Under the pieces are notes generated by a model. That model was not told the origin of the DNA and did not search any database. It saw only the letters and a list, made by a program, of their open reading frames with translations. Positions 1 through 7,678 of a stretch of DNA of 36,396 nt are shown here, piece after piece. Each line of letters opens with the position of its first letter. The first letter of the stretch is position 1. The position numbers and the translations under genes were made by a program. This DNA is from an uncultured Collinsella sp. (GTDB lineage: Bacteria > Actinomycetota > Coriobacteriia > Coriobacteriales > Coriobacteriaceae): the NCBI GenBank assembly GCA_900542905.1, contig UQPF01000018.1:1-36396 (forward strand), read 5' to 3'.

Positions 1-202
1 ACTTGTTCATGAGGTACTCGAGCTGCATGAGCTCGTCCCAGGTGCCGCCGACGCCCATCAGGAACACGGCGTCGTAGCCCTCGTCGGCGACCTTGTCGGC
101 GAGCGCGGTCATCTTCTTGCCGGTCTCGTAGAGCGCCTTGCCGTCCTCGAGATAGCCCTCCTGGTCGAAATGCATGATCTCGATCTTCTCGGTTTCCTTC
201 AT
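1..202 (-). CDS. SIS-domain sugar isomerase/deglycase, N-terminal part (cut by window edge)
   Basis: The reading frame starts at an ATG (positions 202-200) preceded by a good AAAGGAGAG ribosome-binding site and runs off the left edge, so only about 67 residues are visible. They include MKETEKIEIMHFDQEGYLE and then GVGGTWDELMQLEYL, which fits the first helix-strand-loop of a SIS (sugar isomerase) domain like those of the fructoselysine-6-phosphate deglycase FrlB and the GlmS isomerase half. It lies 60 nt downstream of a second SIS gene on the same strand and is probably co-transcribed with it. Paired SIS proteins under GntR control are typical of fructosamine or amino-sugar catabolism. The exact substrate is inference. 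Confidence 0.7.
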   Translation of the reverse strand, partial: MKETEKIEIMHFDQEGYLEDGKALYETGKKMTALADKVADEGYDAVFLMGVGGTWDELMQLEYLMNK

Positions 203-262
203 TTGTCTCTCCTTTCTGGGGTTGTTTCCACATCCCCCATGCCAACGGGCATCAAAACCCGC

Positions 263-1378
263 TTACATTCCGTAACACTCAGCCGCTTTGGCCTTAAGCG
301 CATTGACTGACTCTTCGTAGCCCTCTGCCTTGACCTCCATTTGCTTGGAGACAGCATCGAGATACGGGTGAACGTCCCATGACTTCAGACGCTCGGCGAT
401 AATTGCCGCAATCGTCTGGAAGAACACGAGATTGGGAATTGCGCTGAGCAGCGGAGCCACCTGAGGCACCACAACCTCGTAAGCCCCACCCTTGGGATGG
501 GCCGTGAGCAGCACCGTTTTTGTCGTAACGTTCGATAGCGCATCGGCGATATTCGCAAGACGCTCCGACCCTTGCGGATCGTCGACAATAAACACCAGAT
601 AGCCCGGAACGATCTGCATCTCGGGACCGTGGACGAACTCCTCGCCTTCGTGATGCATGGCAGGAATCTTGATGGTCTCGCTCAGCTTGAGCGCCGCCTC
701 CTCGGCAACACCGTAGTTGGGGCCGTTGCCGACGACCATGGCGGGCATGTGCTCAGAAAGCTCGAGCATGTGGTCTTGGACATATGCCTCGGCGGTCTTG
801 CACATCACGGCATTGGCCTGGATAGCCTCGCGCAGGTCGTCAAGACGCTGGGCAACGCCTTTGGCGTCAACCGTTCCGCGCGCCTGACCGCCGTAAATAC
901 CAAAGAGCACCAGATACTCAACGAGAACCTCGACGCCCAGAGTTACAAAGTCCACCGACTCGACGCCCACACCGTAGTCAAGAACGATGTCAGCGTGTTC
1001 CTTGATGGGTGCCTCGACGTTTGCCGTGAGCGCAACTGCAGCCATATCGTGTGCGCGCATGTAATCGAGCGCCGCAATCGTATTGGTCGAATAGCCACTC
1101 TGCGAGACGGCAATGTTAAGCGCATGCTGTGGATAGGCGTGTTCAAAATCGACGAAGGCCTCGGGCGTCACAACGGACACCTGCATCTGCAGCGCATCTT
1201 GCAGGTAATCGCGGGCGCAATCCGCAGCATGGCGCGACGAACCCGAAGCAACGATGCGCAGCGCGTCAAAAGAACCGGACTGGAAAATATCAACGAGCTG
1301 CGCTACCAGCTCAGACGAACGCTCGAGGTTCTCTCCCATACGCACATGGGCAAGCTGAACGTAATCGAGCATCTTCAT
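263..1378 (-). CDS. SIS-domain sugar-phosphate isomerase/deglycase (GlmS/FrlB-like)
   Basis: This 371-residue protein has two SIS domains in tandem, about residues 30-170 and 200-345, without the N-terminal glutaminase of GlmS. The first domain carries the phosphosugar-binding patterns ASGSSRHAA and SQSGYSTNT; the second has NGPNYGVAEEAALKLSETIK followed by HHEGEEFVHGPE, the conserved GlmS/FrlB-type active-site stretch. Length and layout match deglycases that split 6-phosphofructosamines, or glucosamine-6-phosphate deaminases of the SIS type. The ATG at 1378 has GAGGTGAG upstream. It follows two GntR/UTRA repressor genes on the same strand after a 193-nt gap with operator-like palindromes, and precedes a second SIS gene. 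A cytosolic catabolic role is likely; the substrate is not determined by sequence. Confidence 0.8.
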   Translation of the reverse strand: MKMLDYVQLAHVRMGENLERSSELVAQLVDIFQSGSFDALRIVASGSSRHAADCARDYLQDALQMQVSVVTPEAFVDFEHAYPQHALNIAVSQSGYSTNTIAALDYMRAHDMAAVALTANVEAPIKEHADIVLDYGVGVESVDFVTLGVEVLVEYLVLFGIYGGQARGTVDAKGVAQRLDDLREAIQANAVMCKTAEAYVQDHMLELSEHMPAMVVGNGPNYGVAEEAALKLSETIKIPAMHHEGEEFVHGPEMQIVPGYLVFIVDDPQGSERLANIADALSNVTTKTVLLTAHPKGGAYEVVVPQVAPLLSAIPNLVFFQTIAAIIAERLKSWDVHPYLDAVSKQMEVKAEGYEESVNALKAKAAECYGM

Positions 1379-1402
1379 CGTCTCACCTCGTAAAAATCAT
1401 TA

Positions 1403-1413
1403 GTATTTGATAC
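1403..1413. promoter_or_regulatory. Candidate GntR operator (GTATTTGATAC)
   Basis: A perfect inverted repeat GTAT-TTG-ATAC lies just upstream of the ribosome-binding site of the SIS gene. The half-site GATACC recurs at 1442-1447. GntR/HutC-type regulators often bind GT...AC palindromes of this size, and two such regulators are encoded immediately upstream. The binding is inferred. Confidence 0.4.
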
Positions 1414-1504
1414 CAATCACAGTTACAGGTTACAGCTTTTTGATACCTCTTTGTCGATTAATTTATCCCCTTCGGCGAACGGTCGATTTTGAGCCATGTA
1501 AGGT

Positions 1505-1514
1505 TGTATATACA
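1505..1514. promoter_or_regulatory. Candidate GntR operator (TGTATATACA)
   Basis: The perfect palindrome TGTATATACA lies in the 193-nt gap between the GntR gene ending at 1572 and the SIS gene starting at 1378. The GTATATAC core is typical of HutC/TreR-subfamily GntR operators. A TTGACG hexamer, a possible -35 box, lies about 25 nt upstream on the minus strand. The exact promoter is not resolved. Confidence 0.4.
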
Positions 1515-1571
1515 GTCTGCTCAACGAATCAAAATTCCGTCAACTTTTCAGCCCGTTATGCAAAAAACCAG

Positions 1572-2285
1572 CTAGTACGTATAGGTATATCCACCCGCAT
1601 CACCGCGGTTAAACGACTTGACGTACTCGATCGCCTGGCCGCTCGCATCGAAGCTCACGCACTCAAGCGTCAAGGCAAGATCGCCCTGCTCCAGTCCAAG
1701 CAGGCCGGCATCTCGCGCGCCCAGTGCCTCGATATCGAGCTTCTCCTGTGCCATGACCGGCTTTCGGCCCAACATCTCATAGGTCTCGTACAAACTGAAG
1801 ACCGACACGTCAATATCTTCGATTGTGGGAAACAGCAGGCACGGGATGAACGCCATCTCAATCGATACGGGATCACCGTTGACGAAGTTCAAACGCCGAA
1901 TCGAATACAGCAAATCGTCCTCGGCAATGCCAAACAGGTTGGCATAATAAGGGCCCGCATAACGCTTGGAACGCGCGAGGATGCGGACGGACGGCTCGCC
2001 GCCCGAAGCACGAACCGACTCGCGAAAGCCTCCTGTTCGCTCGTAGGCAACGGGCACTTTCTGTGCCACAAACGCGCCCTTTCCGCGGACGCGACGAATC
2101 TGCCCGCGCCGAACCAACTCATCGACAGCACTCCGGATGGTCAAGCGTGTCGTACCAAATTCCTCGGCGAGGTCTTTTTCGGACGGAATCATGGAACCCG
2201 TGGGATATATATCGCGTTCGATACGCTCTTCAATGCGACGTCGTATGCGCATATAAACCGGGGTGGCATCTACTGTTTCAGCCAT
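1572..2285 (-). CDS. GntR-family transcriptional regulator with UTRA domain
   Basis: The 237-residue protein has an N-terminal winged helix (residues 8-75, including SEKDLAEEFGTTRLTIRSAV, the GntR recognition helix region, then the wing VRGKGAFVA) and a C-terminal UTRA effector domain (about 95-232), the fold that binds sugar phosphates or related ligands in HutC-type repressors. The ATG at 2285 has AGGTGAACA upstream, inside the end of the preceding GntR gene, which it overlaps by 16 nt, so the two are translationally coupled. It most likely represses the downstream SIS genes through the palindromes at 1403 and 1505. The effector is unknown; a 6-phosphosugar is the usual ligand class. Confidence 0.85.
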   Translation of the reverse strand: MAETVDATPVYMRIRRRIEERIERDIYPTGSMIPSEKDLAEEFGTTRLTIRSAVDELVRRGQIRRVRGKGAFVAQKVPVAYERTGGFRESVRASGGEPSVRILARSKRYAGPYYANLFGIAEDDLLYSIRRLNFVNGDPVSIEMAFIPCLLFPTIEDIDVSVFSLYETYEMLGRKPVMAQEKLDIEALGARDAGLLGLEQGDLALTLECVSFDASGQAIEYVKSFNRGDAGGYTYTY

Positions 2286-3037
2286 TGTTCACCTGCCACG
2301 CTCCTCATGCCGTTCTTTTCACCGTTATCGGCAAAGCGGAACTTTGTGGGCAAAATCACCGATTTGCAATGCTCCACAAAACGCATGTCCTTATCAAATT
2401 CGATCGTGCTCTCATAGAACACCGGCGTTCCCTCTTCTTGCTGGAGCAGCTCGGCCTCTTCGACGTTCAAACGCGAGATGGAGATATGCTCACGTCCATG
2501 CTCAACACGCACGCCACCTTCTTTGAGCAAGACATCGTAAAGGCTCTCACACTCAAAATCGTGCTCGGGAAGCGATGAGCACAGGGACAAGTTAACGTGA
2601 GCGGTCTCGATTGACGCCGGCTCGCCCTCAATAAGTCGAACGCGCTGCATGCGGAGCAAGGGAGCGCCTACAGCCACCCCAAGCTTGTCGGCAAGCGCCT
2701 CATCCGCCTCGATGGTCCCGGTGGAAACCAGACGAGAAGAGGGGTGCAGGCCGGCAGTCCGCACAGCATCGGAAAAGTTATACGTTTCCTGGAAGATATT
2801 CAGCGGCTTGGGAGGACACACATACGTGCCCGATCCGCGACGGCTCTCGAGCGTTCCACACGAGATAAGCCGCGTGATACCGGCACGCAACGCCGTACGC
2901 GAAACGCCAATCTCTTCGCACAGCACGCGCTCGGCCGGCAGGCGATCGCCGCCGGCAAGCTGATGGTGCTGGATATACCAAAGAATTCCCTCAACAGCAC
3001 GATCTTTGGGGGGAATTGCATAAGATTCGCCTGCCAT
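2270..3037 (-). CDS. GntR-family transcriptional regulator with UTRA domain (second copy)
   Basis: This 255-residue protein has a GntR winged helix at about residues 14-80 (PAERVLCEEIGVSRTALRAG, then the wing RRGSGTYVCPP) and a UTRA domain at about 95-240. It overlaps the next GntR gene by 16 nt and follows the small unknown gene by 38 nt, so all three are probably one transcript. The start at 3037 is supported by GAGGTGTC about 9 nt upstream. It is clearly diverged from its neighbour, so the two are not a recent duplication. Two consecutive UTRA repressors in front of a single SIS gene pair is unusual; they may answer to different ligands or form heterodimers, which is inference. Confidence 0.85.
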   Translation of the reverse strand: MAGESYAIPPKDRAVEGILWYIQHHQLAGGDRLPAERVLCEEIGVSRTALRAGITRLISCGTLESRRGSGTYVCPPKPLNIFQETYNFSDAVRTAGLHPSSRLVSTGTIEADEALADKLGVAVGAPLLRMQRVRLIEGEPASIETAHVNLSLCSSLPEHDFECESLYDVLLKEGGVRVEHGREHISISRLNVEEAELLQQEEGTPVFYESTIEFDKDMRFVEHCKSVILPTKFRFADNGEKNGMRSVAGEQWLKQ

Positions 3038-3075
3038 TGCACAGACACCTCATTCAGACACGTATGCCGCCAAAA

Positions 3076-3564
3076 TTAGGTCAGCCCTCCCATGGCATCA
3101 AATTCGGCCTTGATCTTCTCGGCGACATTCCGATACGACTTATATAGACTTGAATCGCGTTTGACCTCGTCGGTCATAACGGGAATCTCTAATTTGGAAA
3201 CCTCGTCTTTTCCCGTCTGAACCGCCACAACAACGCCCATACCAAGACACATATTACGCTTGGCAGCATTTATTTTTGCTGCCTTGGCAGGATTTGCCAG
3301 GATACGCTGGGCAAATTCCTGTTTAGAGACCGCTTCTTCGGCCTCCGGATCGCCCGCCTCGGCCACTTCGCACTGCAGCACATCCGCATAGTCAAAAATC
3401 TTCGGCTCGCCGCCGCGCTGATGCACGGCCCACTTGCGGCGCGTGGCATCTTGGTAGATAGCCGGCAAAAACGTAAACCGCGGTGGGTCCAAAATCGTAT
3501 CCGTGATGGTAAACACATCGGGATCAAAGGCATCCTGCGGGTTTTTCTTCTTGAACAGCCCCAT
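3076..3564 (-). CDS. Small cytosolic protein of unknown function
   Basis: I do not recognise this protein. It is about 162 residues from the ATG at 3564, which has a clear GGGAGGC ribosome-binding site; a frame 11 residues longer upstream lacks one. It begins MGLFKKKNPQDAF, has a beta-rich first half with FTFLPAIYQD and a WAVHQ strand, a central FDYADVLQCEVAE stretch, and a helical charged C-terminus (YKSYRNVAEKIKAEFDAM). No signal peptide or membrane segment is visible. The FxYxDVLxCE pattern resembles PH-like or SHOCT-associated small proteins of Gram-positive bacteria, but only weakly. It is first in a run with the two GntR genes, with a possible TATATT -10 box upstream near 3600. Confidence 0.6.
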   Translation of the reverse strand: MGLFKKKNPQDAFDPDVFTITDTILDPPRFTFLPAIYQDATRRKWAVHQRGGEPKIFDYADVLQCEVAEAGDPEAEEAVSKQEFAQRILANPAKAAKINAAKRNMCLGMGVVVAVQTGKDEVSKLEIPVMTDEVKRDSSLYKSYRNVAEKIKAEFDAMGGLT

Positions 3565-3685
3565 ATCAGCCTCCCGTACTAGCATTAAGCAACTCAAGCT
3601 GAATATAGCACCAATTTCAAGCCGCCACTTTACCGTATCGGTACGCGGCGTCTATGGCTCGCCCAGCGGAAGAGTTTACGGACGA

Positions 3686-3758
3686 GGGCCGGGGTGCCTG
3701 CCTTGTTTTGAGAAGTTCGCGGAGCCCACTTTTCAAAACAAGGCAGGCACCCCGGCCC
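3686..3758. repeat. Long intergenic hairpin, 30-bp arms, 13-nt loop
   Basis: Positions 3686-3715 and 3729-3758 are inverted copies of each other with one mismatch, around a 13-nt loop. The arms contain GGGGTGCCTGCCTTGTTTTG. It lies downstream of the lacI-like gene (stop at 3813) and upstream of the small unknown gene. No T-run follows, so it is not a standard intrinsic terminator. It lacks the 69-nt core of the four-member palindrome family elsewhere in the window. Weak inverted similarity may continue beyond both arms. It could be a REP-type element. Confidence 0.8.
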
Positions 3759-3812
3759 CGCCGGCAAATAGCGGACACTCCGCATGCAATCTATGCAAAC
3801 AAACAAGTACGC

Positions 3813-4841
3813 TTAGCTACATTCGGTAAGCTCGAGCACGCTGCCCTTAACGATAAGCGCCGGCTCCAGGACGACCTCTTCGGCACGCCTGCCGCCCCTA
3901 CCGGCAAGACGCTTGGACATGCAGCCAAAAGCATGCTCCGCAAGGACACCAGGATCCTGCTCAATCGCGGTCAGCGCCGGCTCAAAGAGAACGTCGGCCG
4001 CCGAGTTGTCATAGCTCACCACCGAGATGTCGCCCGGGATGCTCTTCCCCATCTCGTGCAAGCGCTTGAGCAGACCGAGGGCGATGTTATCCGAGCTTGC
4101 GAACACGGCGGTAGCATCAGTTGCGAGCACCGCCTCCGAGGCCTCGTAGGCACTCGGGATGTAGTACTCGCTCTCAAACTCCAAACGCGCGTCGATAGGC
4201 AAGCCAACCTCGCGCAGTGCGCGCTCATAGCCGGCAAGTCGCTTACGCCCCGTATTGGAACGGCGCGCGTTAACCAAGCAGGCAATGCGACGGTGGCCCT
4301 GCTCGATCAGATAGCGGGTGGCCATGTAGCCACCCATCTCGTGGTCGAACATCACCTTGTCGCACTCGAGCCCCTCAATGGCACGGTCGACCATCACGGC
4401 AGGGATAGGCAGATGGCTGACTTCTTCGCGCAGGGCGCGGTCGTCGGAGAACTCGTCGCCCACAACCAGGAAGACGCCATCAACGCCGCGCGTTACCAGC
4501 TGACGCAGCAGCTCCAGATCGTCGTCGGCACTTCCACCCGAGCTGGTAATGAAGAGCGCATAGCCGTCCTCGCGGCAGCGCTTTTCCAGGCTACCGGCGA
4601 GCGAGGCAAAAAAGCGGCTCTCGATGTTAGGGACGATAAGGCCCAGCGTGCGCGACTCGCGCATGACCAGACTACGCGCAATCTGATTAGGAACATAGTG
4701 GTTGCGCGCCGCGACCTCCTTGATGAGCTTGCGGTTTTCTTCCGAGATGCGACAGGGCCGATTATTGAGAACAAGCGAGACCGACGAGGGGGAAAGCCCC
4801 ACCTCCTGGGCGATCTGCTTGAGGGTGACTTTGTTGGCCAT
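3813..4841 (-). CDS. LacI-family transcriptional regulator
   Basis: The 342-residue protein begins MANKVTLKQIAQEVGLSPS, the standard LacI helix-turn-helix (residues 5-25), followed by a hinge region and a periplasmic-binding-protein-like core from about residue 60 (LGLIVPNIESRFFASL). I place the start at the ATG at 4841, which has AGGAG six nt upstream; the frame stays open much further upstream through antisense murB, but that extension is a shadow of murB. It is transcribed divergently from murB across about 180 bp that contains a central-CG palindrome typical of LacI operators. Autoregulation is likely. The effector is probably a sugar, but no catabolic gene is directly attached to suggest which. 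Confidence 0.9.
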   Translation of the reverse strand: MANKVTLKQIAQEVGLSPSSVSLVLNNRPCRISEENRKLIKEVAARNHYVPNQIARSLVMRESRTLGLIVPNIESRFFASLAGSLEKRCREDGYALFITSSGGSADDDLELLRQLVTRGVDGVFLVVGDEFSDDRALREEVSHLPIPAVMVDRAIEGLECDKVMFDHEMGGYMATRYLIEQGHRRIACLVNARRSNTGRKRLAGYERALREVGLPIDARLEFESEYYIPSAYEASEAVLATDATAVFASSDNIALGLLKRLHEMGKSIPGDISVVSYDNSAADVLFEPALTAIEQDPGVLAEHAFGCMSKRLAGRGGRRAEEVVLEPALIVKGSVLELTECS

Positions 4842-4975
4842 CTCGCTCCTTCCAGGTTTACGCGCAATCTCTTGAAAGTATAGCGACCACCCCTCTACCT
4901 CGGTGATAAACACTTTACCAATCCGGTAGACGGCTGTTTTATCGCCGCCAGCGCACCAAATCCGTCCGGGTGGGG

Positions 4976-4992
4976 TATATTGCAATCGATTG
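4976..4992 (+). promoter_or_regulatory. murB -10 box overlapping a LacI-type operator
   Basis: TATATT at 4976-4981 is a plausible -10 box for murB, immediately followed by the perfect palindrome CAATCGATTG at 4983-4992. LacI-family operators typically have a central CG pair, and a LacI-type gene is divergent from this point. Its own -10 box may be TATACT on the minus strand (4882-4877). If bound here, the regulator would block transcription start toward murB. No convincing -35 box is visible. Confidence 0.4.
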
Positions 4993-5024
4993 ATGACAAC
5001 GACCACCAAAAGGCGGATATTCGT

Positions 5025-5987
5025 ATGCACGAGAACGACTTTTTTAACGAGGACCTGCTGTGCGCGCTTGCTGGCGTTGCCGGCGAGGACAACGTGCTGA
5101 TGAGCGAGCCCATGCGCGAGCACACCACGTTTAAGATCGGCGGCCCGGCCGACGTCTTTGTCACGCCCGATACCGAGCAGGGCCTCGTCGCCACGCTCGA
5201 CACCTGTTATCGCTGCGACCTGCCGCTCACCATCGTGGGCAACGGCTCCGACCTGCTCGTCGGCGACAAGGGTATCCGCGGCGTTGTCGTGGCGCTGGGC
5301 GAAGGTCTCTCCAACATCACCGTCGACGGCACGCACGTCACGGCGGCAGCCGGCGCGCTGCTTTCCGATGTCGCCGCGGCGGCAGCCGAGGCCGGCCTCA
5401 CCGGCATGGAGCCCATCTCGGGCATCCCCGGATCGGTCGGCGGCGCCTGCTACATGAACGCCGGTGCCTACGGTGCCTGCATGGCCGATGTGCTGGAGTC
5501 CGCGCGCGTCTACAAACCCGCTCGCCAGCTCGACGACGGCACCCGCGGCAGCGGCAATATCATTGAGTTCGATGTCGATGAGCTCAACCTGGGCTATCGC
5601 AAGAGCCGCATTGCCGACGACGGCTTCATCGTGCTTTCGGCCACCTTCAATCTCGCTCCGGGCAACGCCGCGATGATCAAGGCCGACATGGACGACTACC
5701 GCCAGCGCCGCGAGGACAAGCAGCCGCTCGACATGCCGAGTGCCGGCTCCACTTTCAAGCGCCCCGAGGGCTACTTTGCCGGCAAGCTCATCATGGACGC
5801 CGGCCTGCGAGGACACGCCGTTGGCGGCGCGCAGGTGAGCGAGAAGCACTGCGGCTTCATCGTCAACGCCGACCACGCCACCGCCGCCGACGTCGACGAA
5901 CTCATCCGCCACATCCAGACAACCGTCAAAGACCAATTCAACGTAGACCTAGAACCCGAAGTCCACCGAGTCGGCGAATTTTTATAA
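5025..5987 (+). CDS. murB: UDP-N-acetylenolpyruvoylglucosamine reductase
   Basis: MurB reduces UDP-GlcNAc-enolpyruvate to UDP-MurNAc with NADPH and FAD, the second committed step of peptidoglycan synthesis in the cytosol. The 320-residue protein has the FAD-binding PCMH fold: TTFKIGGPAD, VGNGSDLLVGDKG and ISGIPGSVGGACYMNAGAYG, then the MurB C-terminal domain with AGSTFKRP (catalytic serine) and the terminal LEPEVHRVGEF glutamate. I choose the ATG at 5025 with AAGGCGG eight nt upstream; an in-frame TTG at 4980 would add 15 unlike residues and sits on the operator palindrome. It is a lone gene facing the hydrolase gene tail to tail. Confidence 0.95.
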   Translation: MHENDFFNEDLLCALAGVAGEDNVLMSEPMREHTTFKIGGPADVFVTPDTEQGLVATLDTCYRCDLPLTIVGNGSDLLVGDKGIRGVVVALGEGLSNITVDGTHVTAAAGALLSDVAAAAAEAGLTGMEPISGIPGSVGGACYMNAGAYGACMADVLESARVYKPARQLDDGTRGSGNIIEFDVDELNLGYRKSRIADDGFIVLSATFNLAPGNAAMIKADMDDYRQRREDKQPLDMPSAGSTFKRPEGYFAGKLIMDAGLRGHAVGGAQVSEKHCGFIVNADHATAADVDELIRHIQTTVKDQFNVDLEPEVHRVGEFL

Positions 5988-6013
5988 AAAAGAAGGCCCC
6001 GAAAGGGGCCTTC
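5986..6013 (-). terminator. Intrinsic terminator (minus strand) between murB and hydrolase gene
   Basis: GAAGGCCCC-GAAA-GGGGCCTTC forms a perfect 9-bp hairpin with a GAAA-type tetraloop. On the minus strand it is followed by six T (5991-5986), so it best terminates the hydrolase transcript after it has passed through palindrome copy 1. On the plus strand the T-run is missing, but the hairpin lies directly after the murB stop. Confidence 0.85.
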
Positions 6014-6065
6014 ACCATATTTATTCAGATAACCCAGTCCGGTGTGTCGCGCTCAGGACCCGAGA

Positions 6066-6196
6066 GGGCCGGGACAGTCCGAGAGGCATAAGGTTGATCG
6101 CGAGTTCCGCACGAGCCGGAGAGCACTTAATGTGCTCTCCGTGCGAGCAGGACTGCCCGAGCAGGCAACCTTATGCCTCTCGGACTGTCCCGGACC
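6066..6196 (+). repeat. Palindromic element family, copy 1 (69-nt core, 31-bp arms)
   Basis: Arms 6066-6096 and 6166-6196 are inverted copies (31 nt, one mismatch) around a core of exactly 69 nt (6097-6165). The core starts ATCGCGAGTTCCGCACG, contains the hairpin GGAGAGCAC-TTAAT-GTGCTCTCC and ends with GAGCAGG. This is the most diverged of the four cores in the window (the others are near 24.1, 28.9 and 29.2 kb). The hairpin arms differ from those in the other copies but still pair. The right arm ends nine nt past the stop codon of the minus-strand hydrolase gene, so the element would lie in its 3' UTR. I do not recognise the family; structured RNA or non-autonomous mobile element are the main options. 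Confidence 0.9.
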
Positions 6197-6205
6197 AAAC
6201 CGCCG

Positions 6206-7411
6206 TTACGACAGTGCAATACCGCCAAGCCAGCCCCAGCGCACGCCAGAGCCAGTACCATAAAAGCTAATGAACGAATCGAGCGACTTCGATGTAATGG
6301 CACCCTCGTTGCTCATAACGATGCCGCCGCCAACGTAGATACCCACATGACCGTAGATAAGGCCCGGAGCACCCGTGCCGCTGTGCGAGGAATCGGCCAC
6401 GATCATGCCCACCTGCAGCGCCGAGCGGTCGGAGCTATAGCACCAGGCGTTAAACATGTCGCACGCATTGCCTCCAAAGTAGCCAACGCCGGCGTTACGG
6501 AAGACATTGGTGACCCACGCCGCGCACCAGTTCTGACCCGGCGAAGGCGTGGAGTAGCACGCGTTGACGACAGCCTGCTGCTTGCCCGAGCCGGCATTCT
6601 GCTGCGGAGTTCCGGGCGCGTACGATCCACCACCCGAGCTCGAACCACCCGAGTAGGAATTGTTCTTGTTCGCGGCAGCCGCGGCAGCGGCAGCCTTCCT
6701 AGCGGCCTCCTCAGCCTGGGCAGCAGCGAGGATCTCGGAATCGCGCTGAGCCATGAGCTCCTTGACGTCGTCGGAAAGACCGTTCAGCACGGTCTGGACT
6801 TCTTGCTGCTTGGCCTGCATGTCCTGCATCTGGGCAGTCTGCTGGTCCTTGAGCTTCTCTAAGTCGGCCTTCTGCGACTCGAGCTCGGTCTTTTGCGCAT
6901 CGAGCTCTTCCTGGATGGTCTGAATGTCCTCGATGGCGTCGCGGTCGCTCTTGTTGATCTTCTCAACGTAATGCGCGTTGGCGACGAGTTCCTCAAACGA
7001 GCCAGAGGCCAGCAGCAGCGACAGGATGTTCGTGCCGCCGGACTTGTAGCTGGCGGCCACGCGATCGGAAAGGTCGTTGCGCTTCTTCTTGAGCTCGGCC
7101 TTCTTTTCATCGATCTGGGCCTGCGTGTCGTCAATCTTGCCCTGGACATTCTCGATGTCGTTGAGGGTCTGGGCATTCTTGTTGGCCAGCGCCGCATACT
7201 CATTTGCGATGCTGTCGAGCTGGGCCTGAACCTCGTCGAGCTGGGCCTGGGCGGCATTCAGTTTATCGGTTGTTTCTTTGGAAGCCTCCGCCGCATGGGC
7301 GCGAGCGGGCAGGCCAAAAAGAACTGCCGCAGAAGCGGCGCCGAACAGGGCCTTGAGGGCAGTGCGGCGCGAGAGCTCCTGGGAAAGGATGGAATCGCTG
7401 TTTGGTGACAT
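6206..7411 (-). CDS. Secreted coiled-coil peptidoglycan hydrolase (PcsB/RipA-like, CHAP or NlpC/P60 domain)
   Basis: The 401-residue protein has a twin-arginine-type signal (SRRTALKALFGAASAAV, then ARAHA) near residues 14-41, a long coiled coil (about 45-240: alternating AQAQLDEVQAQL and KKAELKKKRNDL segments) like the CwlO/PcsB N-domain, an Ala- and then Gly/Ser-rich linker (about 240-275), and a C-terminal cysteine-peptidase domain. NWCAAWVTNVF gives the catalytic Cys and YGHVGIYV the His. By analogy with PcsB/RipC it would cleave peptides in peptidoglycan at division, possibly activated by FtsEX through the coiled coil. The ATG at 7411 sits in a CATATGTAC repeat region. It is transcribed toward murB and ends next to palindrome copy 1. 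Confidence 0.88.
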   Translation of the reverse strand: MSPNSDSILSQELSRRTALKALFGAASAAVLFGLPARAHAAEASKETTDKLNAAQAQLDEVQAQLDSIANEYAALANKNAQTLNDIENVQGKIDDTQAQIDEKKAELKKKRNDLSDRVAASYKSGGTNILSLLLASGSFEELVANAHYVEKINKSDRDAIEDIQTIQEELDAQKTELESQKADLEKLKDQQTAQMQDMQAKQQEVQTVLNGLSDDVKELMAQRDSEILAAAQAEEAARKAAAAAAAANKNNSYSGGSSSGGGSYAPGTPQQNAGSGKQQAVVNACYSTPSPGQNWCAAWVTNVFRNAGVGYFGGNACDMFNAWCYSSDRSALQVGMIVADSSHSGTGAPGLIYGHVGIYVGGGIVMSNEGAITSKSLDSFISFYGTGSGVRWGWLGGIALS

Positions 7412-7472
7412 ATGTACTCCGTTACATGTTTATTTATATGTCGCTCAACTCATACATATTAGCGTACATATG
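7409..7472 (-). promoter_or_regulatory. Promoter region of hydrolase gene with CATATGTAC inverted repeat
   Basis: CATATGTAC at 7409-7417, overlapping the start codon, is mirrored by GTACATATG at 7464-7472. Between them lie further ACATAT/ATATGT motifs and AT-rich DNA, with possible -10 boxes on the minus strand. The spaced inverted repeat could be a regulator-binding site or a chance product of AT-rich promoter DNA. A similar CATATGTAC lies upstream of the gene starting at 26387. Confidence 0.3.
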
Positions 7473-7635
7473 GCGCGTCCCAACGATTTCCACGAACGGC
7501 AGGAAACTACAAGGTCAGCGGCTCGTAAGCAAATGCCAAAGATCAGGTTATGCGTACGCAAGCTCTTCTGATGAGTACGTTAGCACAATCCTCTGCTTTT
7601 CCCACAGCGCACGATTTGGGCGTCCCTGCCTGCGC

Positions 7636-7641
7636 TATACT
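7636..7641 (+). promoter_or_regulatory. galE -10 box
   Basis: TATACT lies 38 nt upstream of the galE start codon. No -35 box close to consensus is seen at 16-18 nt spacing. The ribosome-binding site AGGAG (around 7669) is well placed before the ATG at 7679. Confidence 0.4.
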
Positions 7642-7678
7642 CCCCTGAAGAAGTGTTCCTGATTCGATAGGAGACTAC

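Noticed and set aside
1129..2578. Several plus-strand frames opposite the SIS and GntR genes (for example 1407-2417)
   Set aside because: Shadows of well-supported minus-strand genes, without domains or ribosome-binding sites.
4842..5936. Long upstream open frame of the LacI-type gene through murB (antisense)
   Set aside because: It is the reverse strand of a clear murB gene; the LacI N-terminus and a good ribosome-binding site place the start at 4841.
6066..6196. Palindrome copy 1 as a simple bidirectional terminator of murB and the hydrolase gene
   Set aside because: No T-run follows the arms, a canonical terminator already lies at 5986-6013, and the conserved 69-nt core has no role in a terminator.
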